Shown: piece after piece, positions 10,066 to 20,196 of the stretch
Layout: each line of letters begins with the position of its first letter
How positions within the stretch are numbered: position 1 is the first letter of the stretch
Source of the DNA: Corbicula japonica
Lineage: Eukaryota > Mollusca > Bivalvia > Venerida > Cyrenidae
Direction: 5' to 3'
DNA length: 64,000 nucleotides
Assembly (NCBI GenBank): GCA_038501625.1
Contig: JAZAYU010000009.1
Coordinates: 6,686,396-6,750,395 of the forward strand
The notes under the pieces: generated by a model
Database searches by the model: none
The model's input: only the letters and a program-made list of their open reading frames with translations
Told to the model about the DNA's origin: nothing
Made by a program: the position numbers and the translations under genes

Positions 10066-11552
10066 AAATAGCTCCAACTTACTCATCAAATCGACAATTT
10101 TGCATGACATAAAAAAACATTTTGGCGCACGAAAAGGCTCAAAGGTATTTTTGTGAGAGATTTCGAAAAAAGATAAAAAAGAGACTGGTTAAACAAGTGT
10201 TCGTGCTGGACAATGAACTCGGGACCGTAAGCGTGTTAAGCGAAGGAGATAATCCCTAACCAGTTTTTCAAGAAGTATACACTATATAAATCAGCAAGTA
10301 TAAATATAACATAATTATCGTTTGAAAGGGCGTAATTGATAACGGCAATGATTGAATATTCGAGATTTTTTACAGCCACACTGCACACACAATAACAACT
10401 GTAATGATTAGATGAAAGGAACATTAAAAGTAAAGAAACATAAAATGTTAAAACACCCTTTTGTATATGCAACATGGTATTTGTTATCGCCACATGGTCA
10501 CCTGGGAATGTGGTGTAATTATTGTAACAGGGAATTTAACCGCTGTGCAGAATTTCTAAACGATTTTGTAAAGTCTAGCTTTGTCACAGATTAACGTGTT
10601 ATTAGTATTAAAAGTTTCAAATCAACCCTCTTGCTTAAATTATGAAAAAACACAAAAATATTTCCGACAACTACGCTTGCACCAGTATTTTTATGAACAA
10701 ATGCCGTGACATCAAGGATATTTTATGTACTTGTGGACAGCGCGGTAGAGTTAGCGGTCTTCTTTTTCATTATGTTACTTTACTATGTTAGCTTTCATCC
10801 TGTCTTTGTTATTTTTCAGATAAATTCTTGTTTTCAAATTTCGAAATTCATGATTTCAAACAACATACTTCACATGCTTCACATGCAATGATTTGCTCTG
10901 CACAAGTCATGGTAATGACAAACAGAAATCATACAATTCAAACAGAACGCGAAACTCAGCTTATACTGTAGTGGGTGGTATAGAAAAAAATGGCTTGAGA
11001 ATAACTTTCTATGACTTTATGTTAATAATTTAAAGTCTGGAAGAATTCCAGCATTATTAAATTACATTTATTCCGCTTTAAATAGTAATTTATATCACTG
11101 ACAGCAAAGGGGTTGTTTCTTGCGCTGCACAATTCGGACAGTTCGAATTCATTTTCTTGTCATTTAAAAGTTAGACAAATAAACTAACCTACATAAGAAA
11201 AAACAAATACAGACCAAATGATGTTGAGAAATATCGATGCCATGCCAAAAAGTTTAGAAAACATTAAAAAGGGAAGTGTCCGCGTACTGGTAGCGTTCGC
11301 ATAGTAGTCTGGTCTGTCTACGTTTCATTCTAGCGACAATTGAAGTTCAACGCAAGAAGTATCAACTAAACATAACTTAGCTAAACTTTAAAACGTGTCA
11401 CCCCTAACTGTCTCCGGAATCAAATTATACAGGTTTCTTATATTCAGGACTGGAATATTTTTTCAAATTCGCATGGTTATCTACTCAAAATCTCCTGCGT
11501 TATTTATATATTGACAGCGTCATAACATTTTGTCGTTCACAAGAAGCAAACA

Positions 11553-11553
11553 G

Positions 11554-11595
<42 letters not shown>

Positions 11596-11730
11596 TCTTT
11601 ATTTTGAGAGGATAACATATTTGGCATAGTCATTCTTACATATGGTCCTCTTAAAAACAAGTACAAATAGTTACAAATTTACATTCATACATACATACAT
11701 TATCATAATATAATTGAAAGAAAGAAAAAA
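11553..11730 (-). repeat. TAA microsatellite and retroelement 3' end
   Basis: About 40 bases of (ATA)n at 11553-11593 are followed by ATTCTTTATTTTGAGAGG. Read on the minus strand this is an AATAAAGAAT signal followed by an ATT-repeat tail, the usual 3' end of LINE/SINE copies with a microsatellite tail. Confidence 0.55.
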
Positions 11731-12499
11731 AACAAATAAAAATAATAATAATAATAATAAAGTAACAATTAAAATTTCAATAATATTATGAAAAGAATGA
11801 AAGCAGACAAATTTAAATGGAAAATTTTAACAATAGCAATTATAACAAAAGATTCATTACCCAAACATTTTTAACATTTATACATATTCGATCTTATAAC
11901 CTCAAAACAGACTATCGCAACATAACTTTTCCAAAGAAAAAAATATCAGTTGAAAGATTTATTTGTCTTCTTTTTGGATCATTTGCACATAAGCTTTTAC
12001 TTCCAACAGAACTAGTATAATAACACATTAAAAATAGGCAGATCGCTGATTTTGCAAGAGTTTCAATAGAGTATATTTGTTTAGAAGGCTGAGGTGATTA
12101 ACCTCAACATCGAAACAGACTAGCGCAATATAGTTAAATATGAATTGAGAAAATAGTAATTATCAAGGAAAGATTGAATTTTATGACAACGTTTGCACCT
12201 ACGGAATGAGATTAGCAGAAAAAGTTATGCTCATTAAACCAGTTAGTGACTTGTTTGGTCTTCATAACGAAACATTCGCTTATCTGATAACCCGATGAGG
12301 TAGTTTTGAGTAATGGCTATGTCCATTGGGCATTTGCATCTTGTTAAATAGTCATTCAAGGGGTATTGCAAGGCAATGACAGGCCTTAACTATATGTGAA
12401 AACTGTATGTCAAAAAGTATGTATCTCTCTGCATGTATATATTTTGTTAACGTGTCGATATCGTTCCATGTAATGTATTGGATCTTCAATTGTGGCGAT

Positions 12500-12710
12500 G
12501 GTGTCAGCTGGTTACCAAAGGTGTTTCTGTATCGAGTATAGCTGTTAAAATATGTCCGATGGAAATGCCAAAGGTCTGGTGATACGAAATAGTGATTGAT
12601 ACAACGTACTTAAAATACATCATTCGTGCTGGTAACAAATATATATAAACATAAGAACAATCTAGATTACATGGAGTGTTGGTAGACGTTGAAAAAAAAG
12701 AAATAAAAAT
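12500..12710 (+). promoter_or_regulatory. Gene 2 promoter, TATA box and non-coding exon 1
   Basis: The TATA box lies at 12642-12649 (TATATAAA). A leader exon (start inferred near 12673) ends at 12710, before the donor GTAAGT. It aligns with the gene 1 promoter including the CCAAAGGTCTGGTG element upstream of TATA. The leader is spliced over a 234-bp intron to the acceptor TTTCAG at 12944, seven bases before the start codon. Confidence 0.7.
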
Positions 12711-12951
12711 GTAAGTCGCTTTTTATGACTGACTTTACCATGAGATGCATATTTAAAGTTTATATATAATTTACTCAAAATGTTATGTAAGATTTCATGA
12801 TGTGCCGATTATTTGTGATAAATTGATATATATTATTATATTTTTATATTTTATTTTAAATTTAATGAAGTAAATTATATTATTAAGTGTCGTGATAATA
12901 TTATCATTGAAAATATATAATATAAAATTATTTTTTAATTTCAGCATAAAG

Positions 12952-15470
12952 ATGACTCGTATCATCTTGATCGCTCTTCTGGTCGCTGTGCTCGTCACTG
13001 CCGATGAGGATGACTCATGCACGGAACCAAAGTAAGTCATTCATTCACTGAACCTAATTAGTAGATTAATTTACCGTTTATCCTGGCAGTTATAATAAGT
13101 GTTACAAAATGTATCTTTTTGCATCAAAGCTTAGAATAGTTTAGTATACATTATTCTTCTAATCATGAATCAATGTGGGCGTGCTTTCTACCGTGTGCTA
13201 TTGCTCTTTTTGTAAATATTGTATGTTGAGTTTTAGAACTCATTTTGAGCTTGACTATTGTTCATGCTTTCATGTTAATTAATTTTGTATTCTGTTAAAA
13301 TTTATTTTGTATTTTGCTATAAACTATGTATTTGTTTTTTATGCATTGCAACTATTGTATTGGGATCGGATAAGTAAATCGCGTTAAGTTGTACGCGTAC
13401 TTAAGATGAATTCAATCAACCTGAAAATAATTATTATGTTTGGTCTGTGTGAAGATAATGCTAACCAGAGAATAATAGAATAGACAGATAGAACCAACTT
13501 CAGGAGGTAGCTTTTGTAATATATTTGATGTACTTCATCGTTAATTAGGTCCGAAACCCATACACTATTTTAATAAGTAGGCCATGCAGGGTACTTAAGT
13601 AAATTACCTGCAACCAAGGTAAGTACTTTGTTTACCTTATCATTCCCCATTTGCCATGGTGCGTAGCTCATTTAGTAACTAATGATGTTTTTTTATTGCT
13701 AAAGAACAAGTAAAATCAATCCGAGCCTGCAATATTTCTATATTTGTCGTGTTCGGTGTCTTTCAAAAAATTGAAATATGCATATCAGGAATCGCCACAC
13801 TCACAACACACAGAGAAAAAGAAGAGGAAATGTGAGCATTTTTTGTAAGTATGTCAAATTCAAAAAAATTAAAAAGTTTAACTCAAAATATGTAGTGCAT
13901 TGCTTTTACTTTAGCGGTCTGTGTTCTCAGTGGCACTCTGGATTTATATCCTCCAATCCGAAATTTCGAAATTGTGATCTGTTCAGTTTCTGATATACCA
14001 GTTTCGTTGATTTTACATAAAATACCAAAATTTTATCATTCAGTGTTTTTTACATAGGGACTGTGCTTGTGGAAGCGTATGTGTTGCAGGAACATGCGAA
14101 GAAGGTAATATTTTATTTTTGAAACACTTATTACTCAAAATTATCTTCATAAAAAGTCATAATAATAATGCTTAATTAATTAAAAATTAACAATTAACAA
14201 TTGGATATCTTATGATAAATATTTATTTTGAAACGAAACTTATAACTGTACATTAACTAAACATATTAAAAAGAAAAAAAACCCAATAAAATACAAATTG
14301 ACGCATCTTTTAACAGGTAAAAGCACTTGCAGCATTATGCGGCTAAAACGTTTTATTTAAATTTTACTTTTTTAAATGTCTAGTTTCAAATGACAAAATC
14401 TAACGTACGCTTAAACAAAATTCTTAAAAACAGATCAAACCGCGTAATTTGGTTCGACTTAAAACAATAACTTGCGATTTGAGGTTCACATGCTTTTTAA
14501 GCCAAAGAAAAAGTTGAATATGCAAGTCAACACCCAGAAAACAAAGCATATCAAGCACATATAAACAGTTAAGAAAGAACGGGCATGATCAATTCATCAC
14601 ATATTATTAACAAAAAAGAATCTAATGATAGCCGCTTACAACAGCCAATGACAACAAATATTTTGCACTAAGGGTTAAATAAAGAAATGCAGAAATTTAA
14701 TGCTATAAAACAAGTATAGAAAAAATATATAATTAAATTACAAACTGAATCCATGTGTTGTTATTCTTACTTTTAGGTTGTATGGTTTATGACGCGTTTT
14801 TGGCTGCGGGTTCTGCGGCAGAGGTTTATGGCAGGAAATGCCGATGTGGCACCGTTTTAGATGAACGAGGACTTCTCCTTGAGGTAACACCGGCAACACA
14901 GCTGTTTTTTATTCGTATAGGAGCTGTGACTGTTTTTCCCTAAGCAATGGTAAATTAATCATATTTTACAACTACATCAAAGTAGATCAATGTCACAGGG
15001 CATTAGATAATATGCCCTTTGAAGTAACTTATTTGCAAAATTATTTATATTTAACAAGTTGTCATTTATGAAGAACCGCTGGAGAGTTTAAAGTATGATT
15101 ACATGCATTTTCCAGTTTTATAAGGTATTCTTTCTTTTCTTATCGACAGTGCATGCGACTGTTTTGTAAAAAAATGTCCGTCGCACGTGAAATGCGGAAA
15201 ACACATGCAAAAACAACATTAAATACAAAATATCATTCCTAAAGGCAGAATAAAACAGTTTAACTGTACACAAACTCGTATAAAACACATAGAAACAGTA
15301 ATTAAACAAAAAAATGAAACAATCGACACAATTACGTTCTGTAACCTATAATTAATTTTTTTAACCAGTGCGAAAAGAATATTAAATTTACTGGAGCACC
15401 AGAGGGTGTAGCCGAATGGGAAAACAACCCTTCCTGCGAGGAGCCTCACCCCGCTACTGCAGCACCCTGA
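12952..15470 (+). CDS. Secreted ten-cysteine peptide, paralogue 2 (111 aa)
   Basis: Coding exons are 12952-13031, 14058-14104, 14777-14883 and 15369-15470, with phases 2, 1 and 0 exactly as in gene 1; exons 2, 3 and 4 have the same lengths (47, 107 and 102). The signal peptide is MTRIILIALLVAVLVTA, followed by an acidic DEDDS stretch. Ten mature cysteines lie at 23, 29, 31, 35, 40, 44, 64, 66, 79 and 101, with spacing identical to gene 1. FLAAGS, YGR.CRCG and EGV..W..NPSC are shared, while the C-terminal tail after the last cysteine differs (PHPATAAP). The intact frame and conserved splice sites across a diverged duplicate argue for a functional gene. Family and function are not recognised. 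Confidence 0.87.
13700..13835. repeat. Family A (inverse) and family B fragments in gene 2 intron
   Basis: 13700-13770 carries the inverse of the family A start (CCTGCAATATTTCTATATTTG with TCGTGTTCG). 13771-13835 carries the family B start GAAATATGCATATCAGGAAT. The pair in this order also occurs elsewhere, suggesting that A and B may form one composite unit. Confidence 0.5.
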
Positions 15471-15768
15471 TTTTGGCATTTTTATAGGGCGTTTCTTGAA
15501 CAAGGTGCGCCTACGATACGAACCGAAGTAGACTAGTCACCAGTCTGACAATTTGTTCTTTGCTTTTATGAAACAGTTTCATTATTATTATAGCCAGTAT
15601 GTACCTTATTTTTTCATTTTGTGAAGGATAGCTGTGTTATTAAAAGAAGTCTTTGTATTAGCTACAGAATTTTTTTTTAAGTTAAAATATATTATTGCCT
15701 GGATCCAAGCTAAGAAGATGAAATCAAAACCTATTTTTTCTTATTTTTACAACTCTTGATTAAAAGTT

Positions 15769-15774
15769 CAGTGC
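15769..15774 (+). terminator. Candidate poly(A) signal of gene 2 (ATTAAA)
   Basis: ATTAAA 299 bases after the stop codon, inside a block conserved with the 3' flank of gene 1 (AGCTTCTATAG, GTTTTACCT and GGCAGTCC follow in order). Confidence 0.35.
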
Positions 15775-16780
15775 ACCCCAGCTTCTATAGTTTGTTATTT
15801 GTTTTACCTAAGGTTAATACAAATGGCAGTCCTTTGAGCTTCCGCTTGAATTTGATTTCCATAGAAATATAATACCATTTCATGTTGAAAAATTTCACAG
15901 ATTTCACAAAGTTTTAATTGGAATTTTGATTCCAAAAACCAAAAAACAATTGAAAATGTAAGAAAATGTAGTTTACATGCAAATCCTTTTGGGTTTTAAT
16001 ATAGGACCATAATAATACAACATGCGACGTCACAAGTTACCACCTCCGCAGATAATTTGTTTACTATTGTGTCTAAAAATCTTATTGTCTTCTTATCTGT
16101 GTTTTTTCAATTAATTTTATAATTTCATCACTCAGCGTCATCGAATAAAGACGGCAGAAAAAGAAGTTGATGTTACGTTATTTACTGGTCTAGTTCATGG
16201 ATGACTTGTCATCTACATATCCGAGAATCGTCCTACCGAGTTACTTCAGCTCAACTTGTATCAATTATAAATTCTCTGTATTCATAAAAGATTGCTAGTA
16301 TCAAATATGTTGGTACCATGGTGACAATTGAACAAACCTTTTTTTATAGTTTACAACAGCTTAGAACCAGTTGCTCAATCTTTTTGCAAATATTTCAAAT
16401 TTGCGGTTAATTATATAGCTCGAAAATTCGTACAATTTCAATTCTGATTTGATAATCATTTAAATAACCAATATTACCAAATACACTTATCAAATGTTCT
16501 AACTACACCGATCGTATTTTCTTGATTTCTCATGGTTGATTCGGAGTATGCACTTCAAACTTAAAACATTTTTAGATACAATGTACATCATTTTCAATTT
16601 ATGAAGAAATTATCAAGGTAGGGGTACAATCTAAAGTCATAAAATCGTCGGTAGCGGGTATATTATCCGTTTACGAAAATTCATGTTTCCTTTTTTAAAT
16701 ATGGATTCTTCAGTAATTTTGTACAATTCTATGCAATTCTGCAATAATGTGAATAGTTAGCTGTGACATGGAGGATTTTT

Positions 16781-17774
16781 TTCGGCGTTAGCTGTCTAAG
16801 CTCACTTTTGTCCTAGTTTTTCGACCAATGAAATGTTGTAAATAATACTCGTATTCTCTTATTATGCAGAGGGAAAATGAAATAAAATATTTCGATTGGT
16901 AGCTATTTACACCAGAGAGGCATCTAGCAGGGTGGAGAGGTATCTAGTGGGATTTTTATTATTATGCAGCGGAAAAATCAAATAGATTATTTCGATTGGT
17001 TGTTAGTGGGTGTTGTATTGGAGAAAAAAACAACAACATATTTACGATTTAAATAACCAGTTAAGTCAATATTGATAGCTTAAATACAATTTTATATGGA
17101 ATATTCTTGGGTGTCAGGTAAACACTTGCATACAAGTTTACACAGTGTAAAACGAAAGAGAAGTGTAGATATTTCTAGTTCTTACTGATTCCTTTCTAGT
17201 TCCTTTGATACTGATTGTTAATTTCAAGTAAAAGAAACAAGTTCATTGTAGTGTAGTGGATGACACTCTCGCCTCTCAAGCGGAGGCCCCGGGTTCAATA
17301 CTCAGGATGGACACTTTTTTTAAAGTTAATTTACGTAAAAGTTGGTAGATTTCGCTCTTGTAACAAGCTGTTTGTATTTATTTTTATTAAATTTCAAGGA
17401 CATTAAATTTTATTCATCTTGAGTTCTAACTCTACAAGAGGGATTTTATTGAAACTGAATAAATGTAGATCAAGACTTGATGTAAGACATTGCTTCTTTA
17501 ATCGACTTGTTATCACTGTATGAAATTGTTGCAACAGCTTGAACATTTTTTTGAAAGACACTTTCAATGAATTTATGAGTTGTCATGATTCGGTCGCTTA
17601 ATCTCTAGGTCATACTAAGAAGGCAGGGAGGGTTCGTCAACAGCTACAACAAGTAAAATAAAATAACTAAACTGTGTCTGCTTCGCCTCTCTGTATTTCT
17701 TTCTTTTTTATATACGTGTATATATAAATATTTTCCATCAACGCCGTTTATCTTTTTTAAAGATATTTCTTGTT
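16781..17774. repeat. Dispersed 1-kb repeat family C with tRNA-like core
   Basis: It begins TTCGGCGTTAGCTGTCTAAG and ends CGCCGTTTATC..GATATTTCTTGTT. The same sequence brackets 47059-51361, where it is interrupted by a 3.36-kb transposon. This copy has an internal duplication of the TTATGCAG..GGAAAA..TTTCGATTGGT block. No coding frame or clear terminal repeats were recognised. Confidence 0.75.
17243..17310 (+). other. tRNA-like sequence inside family C
   Basis: The A-box-like TAGTGTAGTGG (17249-17259) and a perfect B box GTTCAATAC (17293-17301) flank an imperfect anticodon arm CTCGC-CTCTCAA-GCGGA, whose loop would read CTC (Glu). The acceptor stem does not pair and the copy lies in a repeat, so this is a tRNA-derived promoter of a retroposon rather than a tRNA gene. 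Confidence 0.5.
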
Positions 17775-18059
17775 ATCAGTTTTGGCCGTTTTCAGTATAT
17801 CTTCTTTACAAAAGCTACGGCCGATTTTTGACTTTGTTTTATCCTCACCTCGATTAAATGTCCATAAGTTATGAACGCATGAGGGGATGTTAATGAAATA
17901 TCATTGAAAGAAGTAAAAATGATACATCTTATAATGTTTAAAATTTGAAGAGTGTACTCCAAATCCATGCGGAGAAATTAAAATTTTATGATCGGTGTAG
18001 TTAGAACATTGGTTAAATGTATTACCTAATTGTTTCAAATTTTAAAGGTGCAAGATTAA

Positions 18060-19740
18060 ATTAAGAGCTTTTTTCAATCATTTATGAAGGGAATTACACA
18101 AGATCAATCCACCTTCAAAATATGGAATAAAGTTAAATATAGTATTTATAGAAAACAAAAACCAAAACATAAAAGAGATGATTTTAATTTTAATATAGTA
18201 AATTTTCCGTTTTTAGACGGCGATGTTCCTCGTGCAACATCTTACGGGGTTTATATCTCGCAGCTTGTTCGCTTTTCAAGAGCTTGCAACGATGTGAATC
18301 AGGGTTTCGCTGAGTACTGAGGTTCAGTACTCGAGTAAGTACTGAGTACTTGATGCTTAAGATGTACTCGAGTAAGTACTGAGTACTCACTTTTCTGAGT
18401 GTACTTAAGTAAGTACTGAGTACTACTTAATGTACTCACAAGTATTTTGCGAGTACAAAAACTTTTACTATTATTTTTGTAATTATATAGCATCCTATAC
18501 ACTTATTCAAATATGGTATGCTACTATAATTTTATTTATAATGAAGTAATAATAATTTTATTATTGACATTGTCACTGGACAAAAATATATACTAAACAG
18601 ACACAGAAATCATAAGTATTCCATTATTGAAAAATGTGACCATCAACAACTAGTTCAACTGTCAATAGTCATAAGTACAGTTGCATAGTAACATCATTTG
18701 CCTTTCAAGAGTGTCATCTTTCACTAGAAAACATGTTATCTTCCATTGTATTATAATTAGGCGATAATCAGTTCTGTTTACTCTATTGCTAAATCTTAAT
18801 TAATGCACTGTAAATTTTAATAAGGTATTTAAACCATTGACAATTACACCAAAAATGTATATTAATGATTTATTTAATGATTTAATATAATGCATGAAAT
18901 AGTATAAAAAGCAAGTAAGTACATAACAGCATATACAAAAGTTGTTTAATTACCCTGCCCAATATGTGATATTAATGAATTATTTCTTACCATCCATTTA
19001 TATAAGACACTTAATTAGGCAAACTTTAATTAATTTCATTTTATTTCATTGAAGTGTGAAAGTACTCATATAGTACTCGTAAAATATTCATAAGTACTGA
19101 CCATTTTTCGCCAGTACTTAAGTAAGTATGAGTACTTGTACTCGTAATTTAAGATGAGTACTGAGTCCTGCTGAGTACTTGAAAATTGGTACTCGAGTAA
19201 GCACATTGTGAATGATTTCAATGAACGTAATCTTTGCATTACAGAAATTTTTTTAAAACAAGGTTATCGGTATCACAAATTAAAGAAAGCCTTTTGCAAG
19301 TTTTATCGCCAATACCCAGATTTAATTCATAAATACAGGTGCAGTTTAAAATCACTATTGCATCAAGGTTTTTCACAGCCAGTGTTTTATGGAGATTTAA
19401 TTTATAAACTTTTGAAGATAAAAGGCAATGTTAGTTTCTCCCGGTAATTCGTAAAAGCCATCTGTAAATTTAAAAAGAAAGGTTACCAACATGATATTTT
19501 GCAGCGCTCTGCAGGCATGGTGATTAACCCATCTACGGTTGATCATTATGCTTACCTATTTGGTTGCACGACGGTGGCAGGGGTTTAAGAGTTTATGAAG
19601 GTTTATGGGGAAATCTTTTCTTAAAAGAACCTAGAAGATCGATTTGTTTCTTTTATCCCTGTCATCGAGTTCTTGCTGATTTTACTCCAGGTGCTCTGGT
19701 CTCGGTAAGATCATTGAGTACCCGCCCTTTGGCTTTGCAA
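18060..19740 (+). pseudogene. Retroelement ORF relic split by a hAT-like insertion
   Basis: 18084-18299 encodes a frame with FPFLDGDVPRATSYGVYISQ, a sequence style I associate with a reverse-transcriptase-like ORF widespread in aquatic invertebrates (exact class uncertain). The frame stops at the hAT-like insertion and resumes in the same register at 19206 (DFNERNLCITE.. HKLKKAFCKFYR). It continues in broken frames to about 19740, through an INPSTVDHYAYLFGCTT block and beyond a stop and frameshift. It is a decayed mobile-element gene, not a host gene. Confidence 0.6.
18300..19205. mobile_element. hAT-like element, second copy, right end truncated
   Basis: Nearly identical to 7135-8073 from CAGGGTTTCGCTGAGTACT onward, but it stops about 34 bases before the normal right terminus. 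It is flanked by ATGTGAAT on the left and TTGTGAAT on the right, so seven of eight bases of a target duplication survive. It interrupts the retroelement ORF at 18060-19740. Confidence 0.82.
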
Positions 19741-19847
19741 TGCTATTAGCTTCTTAGGTTTTATATGTTTGTGTGCTTTTGCATGCAACATTGTTGAGCC
19801 GATGAGTGGTTTGGAGTTATTTCACCAAGACAATTTGTACTTGTTTT

Positions 19848-20110
19848 GTGATATGAGAACCTGTTGGGGCAAGTGTGAGGTTGGTGCACCCTAGAACCTG
19901 GTTTAAATCCCCAGTGGCAATTTGTTTTGCCACTGACCGTTCCAAGGTGGTAACCCCTCTGGTTCTCACTTTCGTTATTTGTTTGTGGCGTCCATTTTGA
20001 AACTGATTATTGTAATACCATGCTCTCTTTTCCTCTACTGTTTGGCTGTGTGGGGAGGCTGTGTATGCTGGATGTGGTCATTCCTGATATGCATATTTCT
20101 TTTTTTTTTC
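19848..20110 (-). repeat. SINE-like family B copy
   Basis: Inverse of the family B blocks: GAGAACCTGTTGGGGCAAG, GGTGCACCCTAGAACCTGG, TTTAAATCCCC, GGCAATTTGTTTTGCCACTG, then the GGAGGCTGTGTATG and CATTCCTGATATGCATATT ends. It lies just beyond the 3' end of gene 3. Confidence 0.7.
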
Positions 20111-20154
20111 ATCAGAATACAGAAAAAAGAACAACAGTTTAGTTTTCGTGATGC

Positions 20155-20160
20155 TTTAAT
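20155..20160 (-). terminator. Candidate poly(A) signal of gene 3 (ATTAAA)
   Basis: On the minus strand, ATTAAA lies 36 bases after the stop codon of gene 3, the same variant signal as proposed for genes 1 and 2. Confidence 0.35.
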
Positions 20161-20196
20161 AATTTTGGACATTGTTTTCATATTTTACAAGTCAAA

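Larger units (their letters stand above)
5543..12499. other. Gene-free interval between peptide genes 1 and 2
   Basis: No exon with splice signals or family similarity was found here; the short ORFs lack coding features. The first 300 bases still resemble the 3' flank of gene 2 (15780-15850). The rest holds a palindromic MITE relic, family A and B repeats, a complete hAT-like element and a LINE/SINE 3' end with a TAA microsatellite. About 10070-11550 shows nothing recognisable beyond short family A scraps. Confidence 0.6.
15775..18059. other. Gene-free interval downstream of gene 2
   Basis: 15775-15860 is still homologous to the 3' flank of gene 1. From about 15900 to 16780 I see only AT-rich unique sequence without exon-like signals. 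From 16781 a dispersed repeat begins. No gene is supported here. Confidence 0.55.

Noticed and set aside
10412..10594. Small ORF with WCNYCNREFNRC, reminiscent of a cysteine-rich exon
   Set aside because: No splice sites, signal peptide or neighbouring exons in phase, and the cysteine spacing does not match the local peptide family.
17243..17310. tRNA-Glu gene
   Set aside because: B box is good but the acceptor stem does not pair, and a diverged copy with a different loop exists at 50855 in the same repeat.
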